From the NCBI GenBank assembly GCA_964468345.1, contig CAYXVZ010000008.1:77734-141733 (forward strand): a DNA stretch of 64,000 nt, given 5' to 3'. A program made the translations under genes and the position numbers. The first letter of the stretch is position 1; each line of letters begins with the position of its first letter. Positions 40,882 through 49,816 of this stretch are shown piece after piece. The notes beneath the pieces are model-generated. The model made no database searches and had not been told where the DNA came from. It was given only the letters and a program-made list of their open reading frames with translations. This DNA comes from DALYLB01 sp964468345. GTDB lineage: Bacteria; Acidobacteriota; Blastocatellia; RBC074.

Positions 40882-42924
40882 ATGATGTATTTGCAACCTC
40901 GCGTGCCTATGACGAAAACAATAGTTCCATCTACCATTCGCACCAGCGCAGTTTTGCTATTGCTGGCGTCGTTTCTACTGTCACCATCTTCCCTCGTCTT
41001 TGCGCAAGGACATAACGTAATCGTTCAGACGGACGCGCCGCGCGCCGCGACGAGCCCCAATCAGTATGGGATCTTTTTCGAGGACATCAATTTCGGCGCG
41101 GATGGCGGCATTTATGCCGAGCTTGTCAAAAATCGATCGTTTGAATTTCCCATCGGATTGATGGGCTGGAACAAGGTGGGCGAGAAAACCGGTCTTGAAG
41201 TCCTTTCCCGCGAGAATACACAGTCGAACAACACTCACTTCCTGCAACTAAAGGCGCAAAGCGCCGGGGATGGAATCGCGAACGCGGGCTTTCGCGGCAT
41301 CGGCGTCCGGCAGGGCGCGGAATATGTCTTTTCCATCGCTGCTCGTACTGCGGCGGGCGCCCCCGCGCGCTTGCGCATTGAGTTGGTGAACGCAGAGGGC
41401 AAAACCATCGCGACGGCGCCGCTGCAATTGATCGGGAAGGACTGGAAAAGCTACCGCGTATTGCTGCGCCCCACGGCCACGGAACCCAAAGCAAGCTTGC
41501 GAGTGCTCGCCAGTACGCCGGGCACCTTCGAACTCGATCTCGTTTCCCTCTTCCCCAAGGCAACCTGGAAAGGGCGTGCTGGCGGCCTGCGCGCGGATCT
41601 CGTGCAGTTGCTCAAAGATCTGCAGCCTGGCTTCATTCGCTTCCCTGGCGGCTGCATCGTCGAAGGCCGCACGCTCGAAGAACGCTATCAGTGGAAGACC
41701 ACAATCGGCGATCCGGCCGAGCGCAAACTGATTCTCAATCGATGGAACGTGGAGTTTCGCACGCGCAATCCGGAGCGCGCTCCCGACGACTATTTTCAAT
41801 CTTTCGGTCTGGGCTTTTTCGAATACTTTCAGCTTTGCGAAGACGTGGGCGCGGCGCCTCTGCCGATTCTGAATTGCGGCATGGCCTGTCAATTCAATTC
41901 GGGGCAGCTCGCGCCGCTCGATGCGCTCGATCCGTATATTCAGGACGCGCTCGATCTGATCGAGTTCGCGAATGGGTCCGTCGCCACGACCTGGGGGCGC
42001 AAGCGCGCGGAACTCGGCCATCCGGCGCCATTCAACATGAAGATGCTCGGCGTGGGGAATGAACAATGGGGCCCGGATTACATTCCGCGCTTCGAAGCGT
42101 TCGCCCGCGCCATCAAGGCCAAATATCCCGAAATCACCCTGGTTTCGAGCGCCGGGCCTTTTCCGGATGGAGATCGATTCGAATTCGCCTGGGAGAAGTT
42201 CCGCAAGCTCGGGCCTGAACTGCCCAGCGTCGTCGATGAGCATTATTACCGGCCGCCGAAATGGTTTTATGAAAACGCCAATCGGTATGACAGCTATCCG
42301 CGCAACGGATTGAAAGTCTTTGCGGGCGAATATGCCGCGCATGTGTCCGTCAGCGGCCGCCCCGACAAACCCAACAACTGGGAAGCGGCCCTCTCTGAAG
42401 CCGCTTTTCTGACCGGCCTCGATCGCAATTCAGATATCGTATCGATCGCTTCTTACGCGCCGCTCTTTGCGCACGTGGATGCCTGGCAATGGTCGCCCAA
42501 TCTGATCTGGTTCGATAACCTGCGAAGCTTCGGCACGCCGAGTTATTATGTGCAGATGCTGTTCAGCAATAATCAGGGGACCGAGATTCTTCCGCTCACG
42601 ATCGATGGTTCCGCGCGGAATGGCGAAAAGAGCCTGTACGCATCCGCTTTGCGCCATGCGAAAACCGGCGAGGTAATTCTGAAACTCGTCAACGCGTCCG
42701 CGGCGGAATCCCCCTTGCACATCAGCCTGGCGGGCAAAGGAAAAATTATCAAACAGGCCCGCGCAATCACGATGGGCGATGCGGATCTCAAAATCGAAAA
42801 CAGTCTGGATGCCCCCAAACGCATTGCCCCTGTCGAGCGGCCTTTTGCAATCCCGACGAATAATTTTGTCTTCAATCTTCCGGCACAATCGATCACGGTC
42901 TTGCGAATTCCCTTCGCTAAATAA
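40882..42924 (+). CDS. Alpha-L-arabinofuranosidase (GH51) with N-terminal CBM4/9-like domain
   Basis: 680 residues with a signal peptide (SAVLLLLASFLLSPSSLVFA). An N-terminal carbohydrate-binding-like region (about residues 60-230, SFEFPIGLMGWNKVGEKTGL) precedes the GH51 (beta/alpha)8 domain. The acid/base Glu is in GVGNEQWGP (about residue 394) and the nucleophile Glu in VFAGEYAAH (about residue 483). It removes arabinofuranosyl side chains from pectin or arabinan. The start could also be ATG 40909; neither has a good Shine-Dalgarno. It is followed by a perfect 30-bp inverted repeat. Confidence 0.92.
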   Translation: MMYLQPRVPMTKTIVPSTIRTSAVLLLLASFLLSPSSLVFAQGHNVIVQTDAPRAATSPNQYGIFFEDINFGADGGIYAELVKNRSFEFPIGLMGWNKVGEKTGLEVLSRENTQSNNTHFLQLKAQSAGDGIANAGFRGIGVRQGAEYVFSIAARTAAGAPARLRIELVNAEGKTIATAPLQLIGKDWKSYRVLLRPTATEPKASLRVLASTPGTFELDLVSLFPKATWKGRAGGLRADLVQLLKDLQPGFIRFPGGCIVEGRTLEERYQWKTTIGDPAERKLILNRWNVEFRTRNPERAPDDYFQSFGLGFFEYFQLCEDVGAAPLPILNCGMACQFNSGQLAPLDALDPYIQDALDLIEFANGSVATTWGRKRAELGHPAPFNMKMLGVGNEQWGPDYIPRFEAFARAIKAKYPEITLVSSAGPFPDGDRFEFAWEKFRKLGPELPSVVDEHYYRPPKWFYENANRYDSYPRNGLKVFAGEYAAHVSVSGRPDKPNNWEAALSEAAFLTGLDRNSDIVSIASYAPLFAHVDAWQWSPNLIWFDNLRSFGTPSYYVQMLFSNNQGTEILPLTIDGSARNGEKSLYASALRHAKTGEVILKLVNASAAESPLHISLAGKGKIIKQARAITMGDADLKIENSLDAPKRIAPVERPFAIPTNNFVFNLPAQSITVLRIPFAK

Positions 42925-42952
42925 CATCGGAGCAGAACACCCCTTAGCGATC

Positions 42953-43032
42953 AGCGGACAGGAATATGAACGACAAGAAAATAGAATCAACACGAAAAAG
43001 ACATTTTCTTGTCGTTCATATTCCTGTCCGCT
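42953..43032. repeat. 30-bp perfect inverted repeat (GCGGACAGGAA family)
   Basis: Arms 42953-42982 and 43003-43032 are exact reverse complements with a 20-base spacer. The word AGCGGACAGGAATATGAACG and the right-side GTCCGCTGTCTCG recur, degraded, at 55373-55456. Confidence 0.88.
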
Positions 43033-43083
43033 GTCTCGGCTCACAGTAAATGCAAAGGTGAACCACCCTATATCTGAGAAGGC

Positions 43084-46000
43084 ATGAGAAATCAAAAGGC
43101 AAAAGGCAAAACTCAAAAGGCAAGCGGTATTCAAAAGTGGCGAATCTTAAACGGGCGGGTCTCAACCTTCTGCCTTTTGATTTTTGCCTTTTGCCTTTTG
43201 ATATTTTCAGCAACGGCAACCTTTGTTCCGGCATCTGCGCTGCCGCAGTCACCAGCCCGCAAACCGGTGCTTTATCTGATCGGCGATTCGACGGTGAACA
43301 CGCCGACGCGCGGACAGATGGGATGGGGCACGGCGCTGCCGGAGTTTTTCGATCTCGATAAAATCAAGATCGAAAATCGCGCGCGCGGCGGGCGCAGCAG
43401 CCGGACATTCTTCACGGAAGGCCTCTGGAAAGAGGTTTTCGATGCATTGCAACCGGGCGATTATTTGCTGATGCAATTCGGTCACAATGACGGCGGCCCC
43501 GTCAATGATACCTTCCGCGCACGCGGCTCGATCAAAGGCACCGGCGAAGAAACGGAGGAGATCGATAACCTCATCACGAAAAAACATGAGATCGTTCACA
43601 GCTATGGCTGGTATCTGCGACGCTATATTTCGGACGCGAAAGCCAAAGGCGCAAGGCCGATCGTGCTCTCGCCCGTACCCCGCAATAACTGGAAGAACGG
43701 CCGCATCCCGCGAGCCGCGGCGGATTACGGCAAATGGGCCGCGGAGGTCGCGCAATCGCAGAATGTCTCTTTTATCGATCTGAACCAAATTACGGCACGC
43801 CATTACGAATCGCTCAAGCCACACACAGTAAAGGCGGAATACTTCACGGATGCGGACGACACGCATACATCGCCTGCCGGGGCTGTGCGAAATGCAGCCT
43901 CCGTTACCGAAGGAATTCAGCGCCTGCTGAACTGCTCGCTCAAAAACTATCTGCACGCGCGGCCGATCCCAGAGTCCATTGCCGTGGCGACTGCCGCCAT
44001 GCAGCAGCGCGTCGATGCGATGCCCGACAGCCTGGCGGATTTACAGCGAAAGTTTCAATCGCCGCCCGATGATGCGCGCATTATGATGCGATGGTGGTGG
44101 TTCGGTCCCGCAGTGACCAAGGAAGGCATCGAACGCGAGCTTCGCCAGATGAAAGAATTCGGCATCGGCGGCGTCGAGATTCAGCCCGTTTATCCGCTCT
44201 CTCTCGACGATGAAAGCAAGGGGATCAAAAATCTGGCCTTTCTCTCGCCGGAGTTTCTCGAAGCTCTTCGCTTCGCGAATCAGAAGGCCCGTGAATTGGG
44301 CCTTCGCGTGGATCTGACGCTGGGCAGCGGCTGGCCGTATGGCGGGCCGACAGTTCCGATTACGCAGGCCGCAAGCAAGCTGCGCGTCGATCGAATCAAA
44401 CTGCAAGCCGGACAAAAATCGTTTTCCCTTCCCAAAATCTCCGATGGAGAAAAACTGATCGCCGTCTTTCTCGGACAGAAAGAAATCACTTCCATACGCG
44501 ACGCCGCGGTCGATTTGCCGGAAGCGCCGACATCGCCGGATGAAGCCCTCGTATTCATCGCAAGCCGCACGCGGCAGCAGGTCAAGCGCGCCGCCTTTGG
44601 CGCCGAGGGCTTCGTGCTGAACCATTACGACCGCGCGGCGCTCGATCAATATTTGCAGAAAGTCGGCGAGCCGTTACTGTCCGCCTTCGGCGATCAACCG
44701 CCCTATGCCGTGTTCTGCGACAGCCTCGAGGTGTTCAATTCCGATTGGACGGGAGACTTTCTCGAAGAATTCCAAAAACGGCGCGGCTATGATTTAAAGC
44801 CTTTTCTGCCCGCCCTGGTCCGCGACATCGGCCCGGAGACCGGCAGCATCCGTCAGGATTGGGGACAGACGCTGACCGAACTGCTCAATGAACGATTTCT
44901 GGCGCCGATGCAGCAATGGGCCAAAGCGCACAAGACGCGCTTCCGCATTCAGGGCTATGGCATCCCGCCCGCGACCATCGGCAGCAATGCGCTTGTCGAT
45001 TTAACCGAAGGCGAGGGCTCTCACTGGAAAACGTTGCGCGCATCGCGATGGGCTTCATCCGCCAATCACCTGTTCGGAAGAAACATCACGTCGTCTGAAA
45101 CCTGGACATGGCTGCATTCGCCTTCATTTCGCGCGACGCCGCTCGACACCAAGGCCGAAGCGGACCTGCATTTTCTGCAGGGAATCAATCAGCTGATCGG
45201 GCATGGCTGGCCGTATACGCCTGAGAAGGCCGAATATCCAGGCTGGCGACTGTATGCGGCCGCGGTCTTCAATGAAAAAAATCCATGGTCGATCGCCATG
45301 CCGGATATTTCGAAATACCTGCAGCGGCTCAGCTATATTCTTCGCCAGGGACAGCCGATCAACGACGTCGCCTTTTATCTGCCGAATAGCGATGCCTGGG
45401 CCGGATTCCTCAATCCGAAAGTGCACTATATGATCGAGGCGCTCAAAGAACGCATTGGCGAGCACGCCGTCGCCGAGGTGCTGGAGGCCGGCTTCAATCT
45501 GGATTTTTTTGATGATGAAGTCCTAAAAAATCTCGGCAAGGTCGAAAACGGCGCGCTTGTAATGGGAAGCAATCGGTACAAAGCTGTCGTGCTTCCGAAC
45601 GTGGAGCGTATTCCTCTGGAAACACTTCGGCAGCTCAATGCCTTTGCGCGTCAGGGCGGAATCGTCGTCGCGCTGCGCAGAAAACCCGCTTCGCTGCCGG
45701 GACGCATTACAAGCGAAGCCGATAAGGCGGAACTCAATTCCCTCTTGCAGCGCCTGTTCTCGGGCGAAAAACCTTCAGCCCATTTCATTCCCGAAGACAA
45801 GGACCTGGGTGAAGGGCTCGCCTCTCTGACGCGCCCGGACGTCATAGTTTCACCGCTCGCTCCCGGAATCGGCTTTCTTCACCGGCGCACGCCGGAGGCG
45901 GATTTTTATTTTCTCGCCAATTCAACAAATGAGCGGAAGACATTGAGCGCAGGCTTTCGTGTAACGGCGCAGAACGCGGAGTTATGGAATCCGATCACCG

Positions 46001-46665
46001 GAACTGTATCGTCATTGCAGGCGAATTTCGACGAGCGCGGCGCGACCGTACCTCTTGCATTCGAGCCTTACGAATCTCATTTGATCGTCTTTTCGCGTCG
46101 GCGGACCTCAGCTGCCCCACGCCCCAATACGGCAATCTCATCGATCGATCTGAGCGAGGCCTGGCAGCTCACCATCGGGCAATCGACACGAAACTTGCAG
46201 AAGCTGCAATCCTGGACCGAGGATGCCGCAACGCGTTTTTATTCGGGAACGGCAACCTATGAAAAAGAAGTGACAATCCCGGCCGGGCCCGCGGGCGCGC
46301 ACGTCTTCCTTGATTTCGGGCCGGGCGCAGCGATCCCTGAAACGCCGCGCAGAAATGGAATGCGCGCCTGGCTGGAGGCACCGGTCCGAGAAGCCGCTCT
46401 GGTATACGTGAATGGCCAGCGCGCAGGCTCCGTCTGGGCGCCACCATACACTCTTGAGATCACGAAGTTCCTGAAACCGGGACGTAATCAATTAAAGATA
46501 ACTGTGGGCAACACAGCCATCAATCATATGACGGGCCGGCCGCTGCCTGATTATAAGGATGTGCATCGGAAATATGGGGAACGATTTCAACCGCAGGATT
46601 TTGAGAACCTGGCGCCGCTGCCGTCAGGCATATTGGGGCCGGTCAAATTGATGATCGTAAGATAA
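43084..46665 (+). CDS. Fused rhamnogalacturonan acetylesterase (CE12) / alpha-L-rhamnosidase (GH106)
   Basis: 1193 residues. N-terminus: a Lys-rich start and a hydrophobic segment at about residues 28-42 that serves as signal peptide. CE12-type SGNH esterase at about residues 60-290: LIGDSTVNTP (Ser69), ENRARGGRSSRTF, MQFGHNDGGP, and DDTHTSPAGA (Asp258, His261). GH106-type rhamnosidase at about residues 310-1190: ARIMMRWWWFGPAVTKEGI, MKEFGIGGVEIQPVYPLSLD, LRVDLTLGSGWPYGGPTVPI, with a C-terminal beta-sandwich (GMRAWLEAPVREAALVYVNG). It should deacetylate rhamnogalacturonan and remove terminal rhamnose, completing the locus. The 5' coding region overlaps a dispersed inverted repeat. Confidence 0.88.
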   Translation: MRNQKAKGKTQKASGIQKWRILNGRVSTFCLLIFAFCLLIFSATATFVPASALPQSPARKPVLYLIGDSTVNTPTRGQMGWGTALPEFFDLDKIKIENRARGGRSSRTFFTEGLWKEVFDALQPGDYLLMQFGHNDGGPVNDTFRARGSIKGTGEETEEIDNLITKKHEIVHSYGWYLRRYISDAKAKGARPIVLSPVPRNNWKNGRIPRAAADYGKWAAEVAQSQNVSFIDLNQITARHYESLKPHTVKAEYFTDADDTHTSPAGAVRNAASVTEGIQRLLNCSLKNYLHARPIPESIAVATAAMQQRVDAMPDSLADLQRKFQSPPDDARIMMRWWWFGPAVTKEGIERELRQMKEFGIGGVEIQPVYPLSLDDESKGIKNLAFLSPEFLEALRFANQKARELGLRVDLTLGSGWPYGGPTVPITQAASKLRVDRIKLQAGQKSFSLPKISDGEKLIAVFLGQKEITSIRDAAVDLPEAPTSPDEALVFIASRTRQQVKRAAFGAEGFVLNHYDRAALDQYLQKVGEPLLSAFGDQPPYAVFCDSLEVFNSDWTGDFLEEFQKRRGYDLKPFLPALVRDIGPETGSIRQDWGQTLTELLNERFLAPMQQWAKAHKTRFRIQGYGIPPATIGSNALVDLTEGEGSHWKTLRASRWASSANHLFGRNITSSETWTWLHSPSFRATPLDTKAEADLHFLQGINQLIGHGWPYTPEKAEYPGWRLYAAAVFNEKNPWSIAMPDISKYLQRLSYILRQGQPINDVAFYLPNSDAWAGFLNPKVHYMIEALKERIGEHAVAEVLEAGFNLDFFDDEVLKNLGKVENGALVMGSNRYKAVVLPNVERIPLETLRQLNAFARQGGIVVALRRKPASLPGRITSEADKAELNSLLQRLFSGEKPSAHFIPEDKDLGEGLASLTRPDVIVSPLAPGIGFLHRRTPEADFYFLANSTNERKTLSAGFRVTAQNAELWNPITGTVSSLQANFDERGATVPLAFEPYESHLIVFSRRRTSAAPRPNTAISSIDLSEAWQLTIGQSTRNLQKLQSWTEDAATRFYSGTATYEKEVTIPAGPAGAHVFLDFGPGAAIPETPRRNGMRAWLEAPVREAALVYVNGQRAGSVWAPPYTLEITKFLKPGRNQLKITVGNTAINHMTGRPLPDYKDVHRKYGERFQPQDFENLAPLPSGILGPVKLMIVR
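43089..43206. repeat. Inverted repeat of the AAAGGCAAA family inside the start of a gene
   Basis: Left arm about 43089-43124 and right arm about 43170-43206 pair with few mismatches and are built from CAAAAGGCAAAAGGCAAAA words, the same family as 12281-12356. Both arms are translated: the left as QKAKGKTQKA, the right as the hydrophobic stretch FCLLIFAFCLLIF. Confidence 0.8.
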
Positions 46666-46666
46666 A

Positions 46667-46703
46667 AAGAATAGGACCTAGAAGTCTTCTAGGTCCTATT
46701 CTT
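46667..46703. terminator. 37-nt palindrome, bidirectional terminator
   Basis: Exact 18-base arms (46667-46684, 46686-46703) around a single T, directly after the fusion-gene stop and just before the end of the convergent gene at 46710. Same AAG-T-CTT centre as 18403-18441. Confidence 0.85.
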
Positions 46704-46709
46704 CTTTGA

Positions 46710-47570
46710 TCAAAACCGCCCCGCCCGATGCCAGGGCCGTTTTCCCGCGACGATATTCGCCATGCTGCGCGTAGGATTCAAAAAGGTGCGCATCAACACC
46801 CGGGCAATGCGATTGTCGATCAAGCTTTCCAGGCGAGCCACCAGATAACGATCCAGCATGTCTTCTCCCACGAGCCAGGCGGTTCCCATTGTGGGAGTCA
46901 CAACCAGATCCACCCAGGCCATGGGATTTCGTTGTTTTCGATAGGGACGAATTCCGATATTGCCAATCGACGCCTCACTGAGCAGGCCAATTTCGAATTG
47001 TGCGCTATTGAGGGCCGCCCAGCCGAGAGCCTTGAGCCGGCTGTTGCGATAAGCGCGTGAGAATGCAGGATCGAGCGTTCGGCCCGCTGAATCGTTCTGA
47101 ACTTGAATGAATCCGCTCACGGCGCCCTGCATCGGATGGCCGATGTAATTCACCAGGAATGGATCGCCATCATCCCAACCGCGCAGATTTCGCACCGATC
47201 GAAAATAGTCTTTAAAAAAAGGGCCGACGAGTTCCGCCCGGCTCCCTTTCTCAGTCGCCATCCGAAAACCATGCATGATGCCCAGAAAATATGCGGACTG
47301 TTTGATCGCATCTTTCCATTGGAAGCCGGAACGCGGTTTTGGTTCCAGGTCGGACGGAGGCACCGCAGGAGGCTCGAACATCTCTTGCGGCTCCTGCATG
47401 GAAAAATAAAACGGCGGTGTGACGGCTGAATGAAACACGCACTCGGGGACTGCCGGCATTGCGGGCAGGTCGATGTTCTGCGCCTGCCCAGCACTGGAGA
47501 TGACGATGAACAGGAGCAGAATCCCCACCAGCCTGTCCCTTCCTGCACACGGAATCTGTTTGATCTGCAT
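46710..47570 (-). CDS. Conserved-looking secreted protein of unknown function
   Basis: 286 residues from ATG 47570 (SD AAGGTAGGGA); a TTG at 47600 is less likely. It has a signal peptide (DRLVGILLLFIVISSAGQAQ), a proline-rich segment (about residues 60-80), then a compact domain with short helices (AYFLGIMHGFRMATEKGSRA, NYIGHPMQGAVSGFIQVQND) and a motif GTAWLVGEDMLDRYL. Weakly hydrophobic helical stretches suggest membrane association. No named family recognised. It is convergent with the pectin locus. Confidence 0.75.
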   Translation of the reverse strand: MQIKQIPCAGRDRLVGILLLFIVISSAGQAQNIDLPAMPAVPECVFHSAVTPPFYFSMQEPQEMFEPPAVPPSDLEPKPRSGFQWKDAIKQSAYFLGIMHGFRMATEKGSRAELVGPFFKDYFRSVRNLRGWDDGDPFLVNYIGHPMQGAVSGFIQVQNDSAGRTLDPAFSRAYRNSRLKALGWAALNSAQFEIGLLSEASIGNIGIRPYRKQRNPMAWVDLVVTPTMGTAWLVGEDMLDRYLVARLESLIDNRIARVLMRTFLNPTRSMANIVAGKRPWHRAGRF

Positions 47571-47845
47571 TTCGTCGCGTTCCCTACCTTCGATGAACAA
47601 TGTGCAAAGAACAGACCAAAAGTGTGGATTTTAAGTTCAGGGCACGGGAGGCCTGCAATTTGCACAGCATTTATTGCGGGTGAGAATGCGGGCCAAACCG
47701 CCCTCTCTCTGCAATCAACTGTTGCAAGAGGCAGCAGTATCCATACGCGGATGTTCGAAAGACGAAATCATGTTCGCCTCGAATGCACGCGGTACGTATT
47801 GGAAATGAACTCCTGGCGAGTTCAGTTGCATTGGAGTCAGAAAGA
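47571..47845. other. Divergent gap before DUF6335-like gene
   Basis: 275 bp between a leftward and a rightward gene. It presumably holds both promoters; I see no clear consensus elements. Confidence 0.4.
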
Positions 47846-48475
47846 ATGATTTGTCGAGTATGTAATCAACCTATCAGCTTTGTCCGGGGTCGTTATCCGG
47901 GTCGAAAACGAAAAGCAACACAGGCGATCCACGATTATGAGGTGCAGGAGATCCTGCAACAGACGCACGGAGAGATTGTTCATCCGCCTTCGGGTGCGCA
48001 ACGCACATTGCGCATCAAGCTCGAGGCGAACCATCCGCCAGTCAACCATCACGTGCAGACCGTTGAGCAGCCGAGTGCGCAATCGCAGATCGATCCGACT
48101 GCTGAAGATGCACGCGATCCGGATCAACTCAAAATGGAAAATCAGGTTGAGGCTGGAAGCAAACGAATGGAACGAGAGCGCGAGCAATATCACGCGGTCA
48201 GTCCAACCTTAACCGGCGGCGACGTCGATGCCGCATGGCAGGAAGCCGAATCGACCGGTGAAGAAACGCCTGGCGGTCATCAGGCCACACCGGGGCAAAA
48301 TGACGTCGATGCGATTGGGCGCTCATTTGGGATGGAGCTAGAGGATAATCAGGAAACCTATACGCACGAAGAGATTCTTGCGCGTCGCGACCGGCATCGA
48401 TGGGAATTGGATCGACGATCAGTAGAAGAAGAGGAAGAAGAATACGCAAAAGAAACCGAGAAAAGTCCGGCCTGA
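47846..48475 (+). CDS. DUF6335-like protein with N-terminal CxxC
   Basis: 209 residues from ATG 47846 (MICRVCNQPI). A single CxxC (CRVC) opens a short basic N-terminal part (RGRYPGRKRKATQAIHDYEV). The C-terminal half matches what I know as DUF6335: SPTLTGGDVDAAWQEAESTG, GEETPGGHQATPGQNDVDAI, LEDNQETYTHEEI, RDRHRWELDRRS. The family is known mostly from cyanobacteria and has no assigned function. An upstream in-frame start at 47783 is possible. A terminator hairpin overlaps the stop codon. Confidence 0.75.
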   Translation: MICRVCNQPISFVRGRYPGRKRKATQAIHDYEVQEILQQTHGEIVHPPSGAQRTLRIKLEANHPPVNHHVQTVEQPSAQSQIDPTAEDARDPDQLKMENQVEAGSKRMEREREQYHAVSPTLTGGDVDAAWQEAESTGEETPGGHQATPGQNDVDAIGRSFGMELEDNQETYTHEEILARRDRHRWELDRRSVEEEEEEYAKETEKSPA

Positions 48476-48500
48476 CGAGCGATCGACAGGCCGGGCTTTT
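48461..48500 (+). terminator. Rho-independent terminator of DUF6335-like gene
   Basis: Arms AAAAGTCCGGCCTG (48461-48474) and CAGGCCGGGCTTTT (48487-48500), one G-U pair, followed by T. The stop codon lies inside the left arm's end. Confidence 0.85.
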
Positions 48501-48607
48501 TCTGGCACCCCGCTTGCTTTTTGAGCAACTTGATACGCTTGGCGTGTGCCGGCGCTTGTTCGGCCGCATCTGATCAAATGGGAATGCTCATTTAGAAAGG
48601 CATACTT

Positions 48608-48823
48608 GTGCTATTCAACGATCGCGATAAGGACGAGGATCGGGAAGAACAGGAATTACCAGCCGATGATACGGTGCCGGTTCCGCCAGATCAGCAGCCC
48701 GTGTACCCGATCCAGGATCCTCCGCGGGAGCTTCCTCAACAGCCGATCGATGAAGGCCCGAAAGGCCCAAAGAAGATTGCGATCCGGTATAAAAGCCGCC
48801 GAATTCATATTCCAATGCAATAA
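48608..48823 (+). CDS. Small acidic, proline-rich protein
   Basis: 71 residues starting at GTG 48608, with an AAAGG site about 8 bases upstream. The N-terminus is Asp/Glu-rich (LFNDRDKDEDREEQELPADD), the middle proline-rich, and the C-terminus basic (KKIAIRYKSRRIHIPMQ). No family recognised. Real coding is plausible because of the start site and directional composition, but it is small. Confidence 0.5.
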   Translation: MLFNDRDKDEDREEQELPADDTVPVPPDQQPVYPIQDPPRELPQQPIDEGPKGPKKIAIRYKSRRIHIPMQ

Positions 48824-49231
48824 GCTGACGAAATAGTCATTGCAACTCGTGCCTTACATTTTGATTTCCCCTCACTGGAATCAGAATTGCTCTTGCCATA
48901 CCGGCAGCCAACACCATGGCGAATATTGCGCGTTTGTGTTCGTGAGGGAAACAAGGTGTACTGTCCTGCGACTTCGATCTGTCAGATATCTGGACACCAG
49001 CGCTTCTTCTTCATCAATTTATAGCCTCAAGTGCGTTTCTTAGATTCGCGACGAATGCCTGCGCAGTGGGATCCCCGAATATTGATTGCCTGGAACGAAT
49101 GCATTGTTCTTTTCAAGAACCTTTTTACACATTGTATCGGCTACTGCACCCGCACCAGTGATTGTATCGGCCGGTAGCATCTACACACACGTTGAACCCT
49201 GAGTTCAAAACCCCCTGGGTATGGAGGAAGT
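48824..49231. other. Intergenic region upstream of heme oxygenase gene
   Basis: About 408 bp without a credible gene. It contains the inverted repeat GTTCTT-TTC-AAGAAC (49106-49120), two copies of ATTGTATCGGC (about 49131 and 49155), and a GGAAC (49092-49096) that could be an ECF-type -35. Confidence 0.5.
49106..49120. promoter_or_regulatory. Candidate operator upstream of heme oxygenase
   Basis: Perfect inverted repeat GTTCTT/AAGAAC with a 3-base spacer, about 110 bp before the heme oxygenase start and overlapping a possible ECF-type promoter (GGAAC-N16). Confidence 0.35.
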
Positions 49232-49804
49232 ATGCTTTTGTTGGCGCTAAAGGACGGGACCCGCATTTTTCATCTGAAAATCGAGGAGCATATCAATCAG
49301 TCGGACCGGCTGGGATCTTTACACGAATACCGGAGATTGCTCGAAGTCCTCTTTGGCTTTTACGAACCCATGGAATCTGCACTTCAGGAAATGGTGCCGG
49401 CGAGCGCAGGTGTGCTTTTCACTCCGCCACGAAAGGCCTCCTTGCTCAAGCGCGATTTGTTTTCCGTTGGGCAATCCCAGGAGCATATTCAGGAGTTATC
49501 AAGGTGCGCAGACCTGCCGCAACTGCGAACGCCGACGCAGATTTTCGGATCCCTCTACGCACTGGAAGGCGTGCAGCTCGGTGGCGCGACGATTGCACGC
49601 CACCTCAAGCATCGATTCAATTTCGATGCGCAGTTCGGCGCCGCATTCTTCAATGATTATTGTAATGAATCGGCGAATATATGGAACGACCTAGCGACTG
49701 CGGTCACGCAATATGCGGCAACGCCTGAGATCGAACAAGCCATTGTTTGTGCGGCACGAGAATGCCTGCATTCCTTTGATCGATGGTTGCTCTGCCGCCA
49801 ATAG
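49232..49804 (+). CDS. Biliverdin-producing heme oxygenase
   Basis: 190 residues, the size of bacterial BphO-type heme oxygenases. N-terminal helix with the proximal-His region (LKDGTRIFHLKIEEHINQSD), then LYALEGVQLGGATIARHL, matching the distal-helix GxxxGG-type motif YxxEGSxLGG. It should open heme to biliverdin, CO and iron in the cytoplasm, with an external electron donor. A bacteriophytochrome partner is often adjacent in other genomes but is not seen here. A PEBP gene follows by 12 bp. Confidence 0.85.
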   Translation: MLLLALKDGTRIFHLKIEEHINQSDRLGSLHEYRRLLEVLFGFYEPMESALQEMVPASAGVLFTPPRKASLLKRDLFSVGQSQEHIQELSRCADLPQLRTPTQIFGSLYALEGVQLGGATIARHLKHRFNFDAQFGAAFFNDYCNESANIWNDLATAVTQYAATPEIEQAIVCAARECLHSFDRWLLCRQ

Positions 49805-49816
49805 AAGGATCAGAAG

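Noticed and set aside
48546..48836. 96-codon frame overlapping the small acidic protein gene
   Set aside because: Basic, cysteine-containing, low-complexity text in a shifted frame; the acidic-protein frame has the better start and composition.
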